Origin: Parelaphostrongylus tenuis
Lineage: Eukaryota > Nematoda > Chromadorea > Rhabditida > Metastrongylidae
Length of the DNA stretch: 64,000 bases
Direction: 5' to 3'
Assembly: GCA_019055375.1 (NCBI GenBank)
Contig: JAHQIW010005172.1
Location: forward strand, 1-64,000
Made by a program: the position numbers and the translations under genes. The notes under the pieces were generated by a model. The model did no database searches and was not told where the DNA came from. It was given only the letters and a program-made list of their open reading frames with translations. Within the stretch, counting starts at the first letter, position 1. Every line of letters begins with the position of its first letter. Below, one piece after another: positions 25,849-36,012 of the stretch.

Positions 25849-26374
25849 GAACATTGGTTCTTATCGAGACGTGCGTACTAACAATTTTCGTTACCAGAAC
25901 GAAATAGAGCGAAAGTGAGTCTAAGCACTCCTCCATCAAACTGTGTCCGATCATTTATGCTGAGTTTATCTGCCACTGTTTCAGTCATTTTCCTAATGTT
26001 CTAACGTCACATGCTGGAACCTACAGAGTGGAGAGGTCTTTCCTCTTCAGAGTACATGATCTACATATTAGGTTCAATGCTTGTGATCATTTGGAAACAA
26101 AAATTTCCGCTCCCCACTGGACACAGATTTTATGATTTTAGTGCTGCTACCTCAAGACTTGCGTCACAAATGCAGAATAGAGCGGATAGGTATATCTTCT
26201 AATCAGTGCATTCTTTTTAAGACTCTGTCTTGGATTGGAAGTCTTAAAAGAAGGTATATTTCAGTTTTCGGCAGAACTTTCGAGATTCGCCACCGCATCA
26301 CGTGGGGATGGAGAGCGAGTCATCACGTTATATATCCGTATACATTGATATACATATTTTAAAACATGTGTATA

Positions 26375-26645
26375 TAGGAGCGCATGTGGTGCGATGGTTA
26401 GAAGTGCACTGTATCGCACACAAGTTCAATGGTTCGATCTTGGCTCATGGCTCATCAAGCCATCCATTCCGCGGTCTGTAAATCGGTACCACAATGGTAC
26501 CAGGCTTGTCTGAAAGGATGAGGGGCACTGACTCGATTTAGCCGGAAGGCCACTGCTAGTCATTGTAAAGGCTCGATATGCATTCAGTCACCTCAAACAA
26601 AATTGAAAGTTGAATACGAATGCGTGGCTCATCTCTCAAGGATTA
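26375..26645 (+). repeat. tRNA-derived SINE, third family, copy 1
   Basis: The start resembles a tRNA promoter: 'GGTGCGATGGTTAGAAGTGC' and, 35 bases on, 'GGTTCGATC'. The body (GGCTCATCAAGCCATCCATTCC, GGTACCAGGCTTGTC, GGCCACT, TGCATTCAGTCACC, ACTGAGAGCTTTATCC) is matched in order at 45680-45940. The pattern of a tRNA-like head plus a unique body is that of a SINE. Confidence 0.6.
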
Positions 26646-26659
26646 CTCAACACTGAGAG

Positions 26660-26890
26660 CTTTATCCTTTCATATACATATACGTATATATGCATATGAA
26701 AACGCATATGGCACATGCATCGGTTTACATGAACAATTTCATGTATACATATACCTACATCTTATTTATGTATGTACACATATAAATATATATATATATA
26801 TGTACACACATGTATCTATATACATATATATATATATATGTATATTTGTGTATATGTATATGTGTGAGCATATGTATAAACGTTTACCTA
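26660..26890. repeat. AT-rich microsatellite
   Basis: Runs of TA and TATG/CATA units, many self-complementary, span this stretch. Similar blocks are at 53235-53480 and 60735-60870. The long Ile/Tyr-rich frame over it is an artefact of the repeat. Confidence 0.9.
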
Positions 26891-26959
26891 GATATTTATC
26901 AAGTTGTGTGCGTTTTTATGCATGCACTTATGGAAGACTGAGTGTAACTTTTTATTGAT

Positions 26960-27949
26960 GTGAACTTAATCGTTCAAAATGGAGGTAGTAATTCACACAT
27001 TTTCCGTATACGGTATAGTTTCCCTTGTCCTGACAGCATAACAGCCGCTGAAGGTTCAAAAGTATATTGAAAATATAGCAAACTTTCTAAACGCATATTC
27101 CTTCGTTGTTGTCCGGGTACCTTCTCAGTGCATTTGAAATGACGAAAATTTGTTGAATGGTTGACGTAACATCTTTGTATGACGCCTCGAGCTTCTTAGA
27201 GAACCAGCTTCAATTGTGACCTTCAGATAAAAGTAGTGACTTTTGCTAAGTAGCCAAAACCTTTGTCACGAGCTCATGTCCCTATAACAAACATCACTGC
27301 CCGTGTACGGTTGTAATTCTGGAAGAGATTCCATGGCACTGAGCCTCCATGACTGGCGATGCGCCAACGGCAGTATAAACATGTTTGAACTCATGGAAAA
27401 TTTCGTTATCACCAAATTATTTTTTTTTCAAGAATAAAACGGTTAAAAGTCTTTCTACATTTACATCGACTGCGTCGAATGTTGTGTTGAATGAAGCAGT
27501 TCTTGGACTTTTTTGCGTGTTCGTTCAGCTGTTTTTTGAGAACATTGGACCATGGGCTTTTTGAATTCGTTAAATACTGACCGAACCGATTCTTCGTCAA
27601 ATCGTTTCATAGCCGTGCTTCAGTGTTTTTGATGAAGTTTGGGAACTGTTCTGGCCATGGACATATATATACTCCCAACTTTTTGATTTGAGAGAAATAG
27701 AGTTTTTGTTGGAGCGGCCATGGCGAGGTCGAATCAGCGTTCCATTTTCATAATGAACGCCATCAATACCACTGCTCAGCATCCTTACTTGTGATTAACA
27801 AGTCAGAAAAAAGTGTTGCTGTGAGAATTTATAAAACAAAAAGGACACTATCAGATGCCCACATCAGACATTTATTGGAGAATTCGGTTTTCAAATTTTA
27901 TGCCGAAACGACGATAATAATCTACGCCAGCCTGGTATTTTTGGGGCGC
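26960..27949. other. No gene seen
   Basis: Minus-strand frames at 27409-27782 are broken and not recognised. No clear repeat relation was noticed. Confidence 0.35.
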
Positions 27950-28195
27950 CGTGACCGAGTGGTTGTGATGCTAGTCGCGGCGCGCATGGCACCGAGTTCC
28001 TTCCCTATCCTCACCAAGTCTCTCCGAAAATCAACAACATTGCCTCATGGAACGATTCGGCCAGGTTTTCCTCGAGATTGCAAGGAGACTTGCCAGCTAA
28101 TCTTTTACGGATTTCATGAAAAAAACAAACGAATTTGATCTAGAAGTATTAGGAACCCACAAAGAAAAAATCCTTGTGAAGACGGATCAAGAAAG
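27950..28195 (+). repeat. SINE with tRNA-Ser/Leu-like head, copy 1
   Basis: The head 'GCCGTGACCGAGTGGTTGTG' has the A-box form of class II tRNAs. It is followed by a body with 'CCTCGAGATTGCAAGGAGAC', 'AGAAGTAttrGG' and a 'GTGAAGACGGATCA' tail. The same order appears at 43410-43665, and the tail part appears at 59890-60030. The long frame on this strand follows the SINE and is not a gene. Confidence 0.6.
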
Positions 28196-28902
28196 TGTTA
28201 AAGTGTCAAATCTGGCATCTAAGTGACTAGACAGACGAGAACTTTTCACATGTCATGACGATCACGCACTTCGTTCATTTGTTTCGTTGCTTCCATTGAC
28301 TTCCTAGTACAGTTTGTTTGATTATCCCAAGAACGTCAAGGTAATCATGCTAAGGAGTTCGCGGACCGTCATCATAGAACCCGATCTTTTGTGAATTGGC
28401 GGGAAATTTGCTACTCTGGACATCTGACGATTCTCTAGATTCTTAGAAGTTTCTGATAGACGACATGATTGATTAATTAGATCTTATTGTGCCAACATCT
28501 AATTATTTGATTACTCTTTCAACATACACTTATGCGATTACTCTGGACTACAGGACAGATCTTACTACACAACAGTGAGGAACATTTCGTTCTAGTGTTG
28601 ATAAACGTATTCCATCTTTGAAGTTTGTATTTCAAGCAATAAATTGATTTTAGGGGAAGGATTGCGTTCATGCGCACTCGATTGCCAAACTTGCTTTGAA
28701 GTTTCTTAACTTATGTGTTGTACTAATGATTATTGAGAACTTTTTGGAGACATAAAATTAAGCCATATTTTATCTACAAGCCCATTAAGGTTTCCTAGTA
28801 ACGAGTGCTCTATTTTTTTCAAAATTTCCAGTAGTCGTTGAATAAATTCCAAGACCGACTATCTATTAACTTCGGCATAGTTTGAACGAATGAACAGTTT
28901 CT
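28196..28902. other. No gene seen
   Basis: AT-rich; nothing recognisable. Confidence 0.4.
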
Positions 28903-31170
28903 TCTGTTTAGCCGTTCCGAGGTGCTACTGATATTATTTATTGAATATTAGCGAAGCATATAACAATGCAGTCAGTAATGCAGCTTGAATATACAATAAT
29001 CGAGGTGGCTAACGTTTCGGTGGGTCGCCTTCGTCAGAGCCTGGAAAGATCACATTGATCCACAATTCATTAAGCCAAAAACCTCCATAACCCTAACAGA
29101 AAACGTTATTGATGTGTTTTTGGATCGCATAGTAAAACTTAATTTTGAAACACTCACCGTTTTGATGTTTGGGTCTATTAATTATTATTCGAAGACCAGC
29201 CGCTCAAGGTTAGTGCATCTGTGGGCTGTGCTTAACTCGGGCTGGAAAAATCAGCCTATGGTATGGTTCGAGGTCACGCGTGATTAGGAGGCACTCCTCT
29301 TTTCGGTTCACTTTCGGGAGTTTGTTATTTATTCAAAAGGCTTCTAATGTTTTACACGCAGATGTACTTGTTTCCTGTGCGAGGATCGTGAATTTGACGC
29401 CGAACATTACTCCTGCATGTTTTTGGTCCCTATGCGTGCCTAGTGGAGTTTTTGAATCACAGTTGCGTAACCCAGTTAGGTGCTCTTTTACACGGAGAAT
29501 AGTGGTCTACCCGTTTCGCCAACGTACTCATTGCCGCATGCCTCATAAGAGATTAGGCAAATAATACCCGATCTCACACAGTCGCCTTCTCTGCCGTTTG
29601 GGCAAACTTTGCAGTCTTTGGTTTCGCAGAGGCGGTCATACAGTCGGTTGCGGACTAATTGACGCTTCAGTGTCATTGGGGTATTTCAACTATTGCTACC
29701 AAATCATCCAAACCTGCTCTTTTTAGGCAACGTTCAATAGCTGCAGCTATTTCGTTAGAGATAAAAGGCAGGAGGAAAGGAACCTTATTTTCGTTAGACT
29801 TGTCGTTTGGGAGCATAGAATTTTCTCTAAATCTAACCTGAGAAATTCCTACCTGTCGTAGCCATTGAAGGTGGCTATTTTTCGCGCCAAGCTTAAGGAT
29901 TCTACCTTGTGTTCTTTCCTGTGCACACATTTGACGCTATTCGGAACATATTCTCAAGAAGTGCGCGTTTTATGTGTGAAGGATGGGCTGATAGGTAGTG
30001 AACCAAGATGTTTTGCTGCTTGGTTTACGGTATCAATTTGTGTTGTAGGAGTTTTTGGACAGGTTGACCTGAACGTTTAAAAAGGAAGCCAATTTGCTTT
30101 CGGTTTCTCACGGGTGAACTTTATGTATTCTGACTGACTGTTCTGCAGTTGGTCCGCTTATGCAGCTGATGATGGGTCTAACTGTGAAATTTGATGGATT
30201 AGTAGACAAAAGATCATAATGCATACCAACTTATGAGTTTTAATAAATAAGTATAAGACGGGACATGATGGTGGACTAAATATAGTTGAGAAATAACGGA
30301 AGGCTTTGAACCAGCCGTGCTCGCTATTTTTACCCATTGTTGGTTCAATTTTTGATACTGTTTTTGGAATTCTTATCAGATGATGGGCGATAAAGTGGGG
30401 CGTCTTCAAGGTGGTTTTTCGGTATCGCAAAATCTAGTTGATTGCGAATTACTACAAACTCTCCTCCCTTGTCACTAACTGACAGTCTAATTGTTTTGGA
30501 ATTTACTAGCTCGCGTATCTGCCGCATGCCGCTTTTCTGTGCTGATGTTAGATTGTAACTAAACATTTTCTTGCCATAGTGGTTAAAGATTCTGAGAGTT
30601 TCGTTTGAAAATATGCGAAAATTGATATCTACCTTGTTAATGGGATCTTGTTCTCTAAAGAACGCTGGAGGAAAGGTGGTGTTGGTATTGTTCCTACGTT
30701 TTGCTGTTCCTGGTCGTTGGTTGGCTTCAGTCCGGCTTTATAGCGGAGTCAGTCTTGGTGTTCTTGCAAATTGCATGCGATACTGCACAAAGTTTCCTTC
30801 AAAATGGGTTGCGCTGGTGAGAACTTGAGCCCATTTCCAAGAGCGATCGCGAATTGTCGGGGAGAGTCATGCCTCCTAACACGGTGTCACTTGGTTGATG
30901 TAACACATTACTGATGTTAGATTGACTCTCAGGGCTTTCGTTTTACGGTTTTGTGATGCTTTGTTGATGAAGCTGGTCTTCACGATTTGTTTAAAAGATT
31001 GAAAATCTTTTGAACAATTATATATAAGACCATGTTTTAAGTCTTTCAATTAATCATTAGAGATCTGCCAATGGGACAATGATCAATTGGAGGACCTAAA
31101 ACATCTAAGCGGTGAATGTTTCTGAAATGAAGCTTTCCCTATACGACCCAAAACTTTATTTCTCACGTTT
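28903..31170 (-). mobile_element. Penelope-like retroelement, copy 2, degenerate
   Basis: On the minus strand, N-terminal and RT segments lie at 30870-30158, with LSVSDKGGEFVVI followed in another frame by LFIKTHKL. A linker at 29930-29673 carries KVPFLLPFISNEIAAAIERC. Below it is the cysteine-rich entry to the GIY-YIG nuclease at 29676-29488 (CKVCPNGREGDCVRSGIICL, then EACGNEYVGETGRPL). Frameshifts and stops break it up. At 31030-31110 an inverted repeat contains, in both directions, the sequence that flanks the nuclease end of copy 1. Penelope-like elements often carry such terminal rearrangements. The hammerhead-like motif is at 29004-29043. Confidence 0.8.
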
Positions 31171-31472
31171 TTTTGCTGGGGTTACGAAGGCCTTTGATTC
31201 ATAATTTGCGAATCAATTTGACCTCTCCAGGCTCCAAGATTAGACTTCGTGTAATCACCGCTGCTCAGGATTTCCTCTTCTTCACAAGCGTCGTGGAAAA
31301 ATGGTTGAGAAGATCTCCTCGTAACATCAGATATAGCCAAAATGGCACATTTCGTGAGCGTTCGTTAAGTGATTGCCGAAGAGTGCTGAGAAAGAGAGAA
31401 GGAGATGGATAAATCTCGAGCAGAGTCTCATCAACCACCGTCCCCCTAACTAATTCTAATAATCATAGAAAA

Positions 31473-31580
31473 TTATCAATCTTCCTTATCTGAGAGCATA
31501 TCAGTTTTACTGATCTGAGAGCTGATTATCAAAAATCTGAAGTAAACACCTAATTAGCATACGATTGAAAAAGTATATAA
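31473..31580 (+). promoter_or_regulatory. Promoter region of the major sperm protein gene
   Basis: A TATA box (TATATAAG, 31574-31580) lies 43 bases before the start codon. Upstream are three WGATAA sites on the minus strand: TGATAA at 31473-31478, AGATAA at 31486-31491 and TGATAA at 31526-31531. In Caenorhabditis, GATA-type sites drive spermatocyte expression of msp genes. That these sites act the same way here is inference. Confidence 0.55.
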
Positions 31581-31622
31581 GCCGACGAATTAGCTTGATT
31601 GGTATTTAGAACAAAGAATAAA

Positions 31623-32428
31623 ATGTCCTCAATTCCTCCCGGCGACATCACCACTCAGCCAAACACGAAGATTGTCTTCAATGCACCGTACGACGACAAG
31701 CACACCTACCACATCAAGATCATCAACGCCTCTGGACGGCGCATCGGATGGGCGATCAAGACGACGAACATGAAACGTCTTGGCGTCGACCCAGCTTGCG
31801 GTGTGCTTGACCCAAAGGAGGCAACACTCATGGCTGTATCATGCGATACCTTCGATTATGAACGTGAGGTGTGTTTTATTTTTTGACTTACTGACTTTAT
31901 GTAATAAAATGTCAGTTGGTGTGCAGAACTTTGAACGTCTATGGCAATTTCACGCTTTCCGGAGGAGCGTGCTAACCTTTGAACTACCAGCACTCTTTCT
32001 GCCACCGCTCTTTTTTGCAACGCTATTGTGATGTTGGCAGGAAAGCAAGATGGCAGGAGACATCTGATGATGCAATGATCAGTACGCGCCTCAGAAAATA
32101 GAATGCGAGTTTGGATCCCATCCGACGTTCAAAGGTTTGCTTAACACTTATCACTCACACGCACTAACACTCATCATTACTGGGTATGTATTTGTAACTC
32201 ATACCACCGCTAAAAACGGTTGAATGAAAGAAATTTCATTTAAAACTGATTATGATTACTGATTCACTTATGTTGTGATAACTTCCGCCTTAGGACACCA
32301 ACAATGATCGTATTACCGTGGAATGGTGCAACACTCCAGAAGGAGCCGCAAAGCAGTTCAGGCGCGAATGGTTCCAGGGAGATGGTATGGTCCGCAGAAA
32401 GAATCTTCCAATCGAGTACAACCCATGA
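31623..32428 (+). CDS. msp: Major sperm protein, two exons, intact
   Basis: Exon 1 (31623-31868) encodes 82 residues from [16 protein letters not shown] to FDYERE. A GT-AG intron (31869-32293) follows, and exon 2 (32294-32428) encodes [11 protein letters not shown] to [10 protein letters not shown] and a TGA stop. The product is 126 residues, the family's normal length. It holds the hallmark stretches [29 protein letters not shown] and [20 protein letters not shown] is a small immunoglobulin-fold cytoskeletal protein. It polymerises to drive crawling of nematode sperm, and when released it signals oocyte maturation. The A in the ATG context AAAATG and the usual second-residue region fix this start. 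The reading frame is undamaged, unlike most of its surroundings. Many msp loci exist in nematode genomes, so the precise paralogue cannot be named. Confidence 0.97.
32055..32230 (+). repeat. SINE fragment inside the msp intron
   Basis: The stretch ends with 'CATCATTACTGGGTATG', 'ACTCATACCACCG' and 'AACGGTTGAATGAA'. These match the tail order of the 61.4-kb SINE (CATCACTGGGTATA, CATCATGCCACCG, AGCGGTCAAAT). It accounts for most of the length of this 425-bp intron, which is long for an msp gene. Confidence 0.5.
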
Positions 32429-32440
32429 TTAGTCGACTCC

Positions 32441-32446
32441 AATAAA
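32441..32446 (+). terminator. Poly(A) signal of the msp gene
   Basis: AATAAA lies 12 bases after the stop codon, the short 3' untranslated spacing common for msp genes. Confidence 0.8.
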
Positions 32447-32449
32447 ATG

Positions 32450-32954
32450 TTTAAGTGAAAATTTTTCCGGTGAACATGTGTGCAGCTCAATTTATTCGAG
32501 AAAAGAGAGCAAAGAAAAGCATGATTATCAAACGGTCAATCCAAGATTGAAGTCAAAGACAAAGTCAAATCGAAGTCTTATATGGGATACCAACACAATG
32601 GACGGATCCATTGATAGTGAAAGATTGTTGTGTTATTCATCCAACAGGAGTGAATTTGAAATTGGAAAAGTGTCAAAATTTTTGGTGATTAAAAGAAGGC
32701 GCAAAATTTCTTTGGAATGAGGTAATTTTTGGGCTAACATTTCAAATGGTTTCGTCCTCCCCCAAGCCGACTAATCTCAGCCGATGCTCTACAGTCGTTC
32801 GTCCTCGTTGTGACTTTTGTGTTCGTTCATTCAAGTTGGATCTTCTTCAAACGAGCACTGCTGAAACAAGGCTTACTCGGCAGTGCTTCTTCTATGCAGA
32901 AAAAAAATGCCAATGATAATTTACTTTGTCTTTTAACATGGATTCCATTTTGCA
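32450..32954. other. No gene seen downstream of msp
   Basis: A purine-rich frame at 32478-32720 has no recognised motif. 32740-32890 resembles 6640-6840, an unclassified repeat. Confidence 0.35.
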
Positions 32955-34266
32955 GCAGTCCTTATGACTGAGGACATATGTATTAAAGAGATCCGATTAG
33001 TAATCGTGCGTAATTTTCTTCATTGCTCTTCTTCTTTCAATCCTTTTTATCGCTTCCCTGAAGAGCTTAGCAAGTTTGGACATAAGGCCTAGGATGTCTG
33101 CGTCTCATACGGTTACAAGTTGACGATCAGGTCGAGTGCTTGCGGAGACAAATGTCTCTAAGTGACTTTAGGATTTTCTGTTTTCATAGCCCAAACGTGA
33201 CGAGGCAAGATGAGCCAATCCCTGATGTTTGATTAATTCCAGTTTACTGCTGTTTTAGTACTCCGTTCTTTAGATTTAGCCAATTTCTATCTTCCGCATG
33301 GCTTCATCCCTTGAGAATTTCGAAACGACGGCTACATCGATTAGGCAAGATCTCCGAATAATCAAGATGTGGTTTATTTCGCTATGGTTATCACTACTGA
33401 GAAATTCTTACATCTGCAGCTGAGAGCGGGGTTTTTGCATATTTAAATTCTCCTGAATGCTCTTAGCCGTTATGATGAACTCGGAGACTATTGCACTGCT
33501 TATTTAATTTTCTTTCGTGGGTCCAAATGTAGCGTTCTTTAAGTGCTTACCTTGGTCCAGTTTTCCCAATGATAACCTTGAGTAATGTATGGTTACCTGT
33601 GCAGATTTTTCAGGGTCCCTATACGAACTCTCTGAGTTCATCTTCGTTGTAACATGATGATGTTGCATAAGCAACAAAGATGACCCAAAACTGGTCTTAA
33701 CTCAGACAATTCTAATGGCAATCGTTTGATCAGGCTGTAAGTTAGTTGAATAAATTATTGCTCATCGTCAAGCTCGTTTCGACGAGAACACTAACGCCGC
33801 GGCATCTGTACTATCGCATATTCCAACAAACAGTTCATCTCCGGTGTCAAAGACGATATGAAATGGGTGGTGTCTCCTCGTCACAGCCAAGCCGATGATG
33901 TCGTTAGTTAACTTTCTTGTTTACACCAATACATCTTCTGTAGAGAATTCGCGTCATGTGTGTGTGCGCTTTATGTGTAGGTCGACCGCTGTTGTCCATT
34001 GCGATTTCCGCAGCCTAGTCTGACTCTGAGATCATGTCAGCCTTCCTTACTTGTCCTGTGAGACACCACCGTGGGTTCTCATAACATCTTGGATTGGCGC
34101 TGCAAAGCAGCTCATCTATTTTCTGAACCCAACTGCGTATCTTGGAGGCAAGTAGTCGCTTTTGATTTACTCTTGATTCACCTAGCCACCACTTTAGAGG
34201 TCTTCATAACTAACTCGGCAAGGATCTTTCAGTAAGGAACATCCGTGTCATGAATTTCTAGAGCAT
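32955..34266 (-). mobile_element. RTE copy, endonuclease part, 5'-truncated
   Basis: This is collinear with the endonuclease-bearing part of the 12.2-16.0 kb element. On the minus strand, the region at about 33910-33760 reads DIIGLAVTRRHHPFHIVFDT and then GDELFVGICDSTDA, a well-known RTE endonuclease block. The copy stops at 34266, well short of the 5' end reached by the other two long copies, and the histone H3 relic begins exactly there. 5' truncation at an insertion point is typical of target-primed reverse transcription. No RT domain is present on its other side, so it is also 3'-deleted. Confidence 0.75.
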
Positions 34267-35493
34267 TCGTGATTGGCGTCTTCGAAGAGCGCAAACAGGT
34301 ACGATTCAGATGCCTCTTGGACAGCTATCACAGCTGATGACTCCAACTGGATGCCGATCTTGAAGGCCCGCGCGATATTGCAAACCAGGCGCTGGAACGG
34401 TAACTTGTGAGTGGGCGATTAATTCGAGTTGCGGTGGCGTCGGATCTTGCAAAGAGCATAGGCTCTTGGGCGATAGTGGTGAGGCTTCTTCACACCACTT
34501 GTAACCGGTGCAAAATTGCGAGGCACCTCGGGAAACGGCTGCTTACGATGGACCTTTCCTGCAGTTGACATTTGAGTGATCTTCTTGATAGCAGCCATTT
34601 TTGAGCAAATTGTGAGATCCTCACCCGTGGGCCGTGCAAGATCTCGAGTGACCTCGGGAGACGGCTCCTTACGATAAAAATTTCCTGCAGTCGACATGCA
34701 AGTGGGCTTCTTCATAGTGTCCATTTCTAAACGAGAGCGGTCTCCCTGATAGGAGCCATTTTGAACAAAGTATGAGACACCCACCCATAGCCGGTACAAA
34801 TTCTGTAGGGACTTCGGGAGACGGCTGTTTGCAATACACCTTTCCTGCATTCGACATGCGAGCGGTCTTCTTGATACGAGCCATTGTTGAACAAACTGTG
34901 AGACTCTCACCAGTGGGTGGTGCCAATTCTCCAGGGACTTCAGGAAACGGCCGCTTACGATAAACCTTCTCTCCATTCGACATGCAAGCGGCTTTCTTCA
35001 TAGGGACCATTTCTGAACGGAAACGATCTTCTTGGTAGGAGTCATTCTTAACAAATTGTGAGACTCTCACCAATGGGTGGTGCGAATTCTCCAGGGACCT
35101 TGGGAGACGGCTGCTTACGACAAACCTCCTCTGCAGTCGACATGCGAGCTGTCATCTTCATAGGGACCATTTCTGAACGGAAACGATCTTCTTGATAGGA
35201 GTCATTTTTGAACAAATTGTGAGAACCTCACTTGTGGACTGTGCAAATGCTCGAAGTACTACGGAAGATAGCTGCTTACGATAAACCTTCACTGCAATCG
35301 ATTCGAGAGTGGTCTTCTTGCTAGGAGCCATTTCTGAGCGAGAGTGGTCTTCCTAATTGGAAACAATTCTGAAGGAAGTATGAGATACTCACACCGTGGC
35401 CGGTGCAGATACGAGAGGTACCTCGAGAGCGTGCCGCTTTTGCAGAGCCTTTTCTGTGGCCGACATGCGAGCAGTCTTTTTGATACGAGTCAT
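34266..35493 (-). pseudogene. Histone H3 relic with seven tandem N-terminal tails
   Basis: Reading the minus strand, seven copies of an H3-like tail start at 35493, 35331, 35170, 35010, 34884, 34724 and 34598. The clearest reads MARIKKTARMSNAGKVYCKQ, against the canonical order MARTKQTARKS..GK..RKQ. Each ends near the APxTGG position and runs into a short linker (ESLTVCST or similar) and the next methionine. Repeat spacing is 126 bases or about 160. Two pairs (35010 with 34884, 34724 with 34598) are in frame. The last tail continues in frame into VKKPHHYRPRAYALCKIRRH. One stop (34419-34421) replaces the glutamate after the H3 QKST position. The histone fold then goes on in the same frame ([35 protein letters not shown]) up to FEDAN. 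There an RTE insertion cuts it off about 27 residues early. Lysine 4 is kept in all seven units. Position 9 is methionine in six and glutamate in one. Positions 23 and 27 have lost lysine. Likely non-functional as a histone. Confidence 0.85.
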
Positions 35494-36012
35494 AGCTGAA
35501 CGAAGTGGAAGACGCTCGCCCCTCGCTCCTCTTAAACACCCCTTGATAGTGGGCGGGGCTCTATTCACTCGTTCCGCCGAGAGAGCGGTGAAGGATAACA
35601 CTGTAATGTCATTTCCAACGATGCTGCTAAGAACTGCAAAGCGCGTTTAGAGCACGGCGCACTGGCTGCTTTCCATTTGGAAGTGCACTGAGGGCACGGC
35701 GCATTCACTGTTTATCATGAGGTTTACCATGAGAAGCCTATTATGAGCACGACAGATTGGCTTCTCATGAACTATGGTGTTAGAGTAATAAACAGAAGAC
35801 TTATTGACCAGAACTAATTTTTTTGAACTGTTCTTAATCATTCGGAAGCTCAAATCATTGTGAATCCTGTAATGTTATGTTTCAAAAAAGCCTATTGATG
35901 GCGCTGTAGCCTACAAAATAAAGTTGTTTTTCACGAGCCGTGTGCTGTTATTGTATTACATTTTACTTTTTACTTTTATGCCAGAACATATGAGAAGACC
36001 TAATCAGTATTT
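35494..36012. promoter_or_regulatory. Possible 5' flank of the H3 relic, then no feature
   Basis: About 35494-35640 is GC-rich against its surroundings and, on the minus strand, has CCCCGCCCACT and a run GGAGCGAGGGGCGAGCG before the first tail. This would fit a histone promoter and leader, but no element is proven. From 35650 to 36012 nothing is recognised. Confidence 0.3.

Larger units (their letters stand above)
20723..26370. other. Long stretch without a supported gene
   Basis: Frames such as 21882-22094, 22106-22336, 23957-24160, 24466-24702 and 24716-25056 are short and often overlap on both strands. They show no conserved motif and no convincing exon borders. A GC-rich island at 21935-22090 and a 103-codon frame at 25537-25848 are listed separately. 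Confidence 0.35.

Noticed and set aside
26620..26958. 112-codon frame rich in Ile and Tyr
   Set aside because: It is a translation of the TA/CATA microsatellite; the same happens at 53161-53562.
27409..27782. Transposase fragment on the minus strand
   Set aside because: I looked for Tc1 or mariner motifs and found none that align over more than a few residues.
34772..35650. Plus-strand frames over the histone H3 array
   Set aside because: They are shadows of the minus-strand tail repeats, which match H3 residue by residue.
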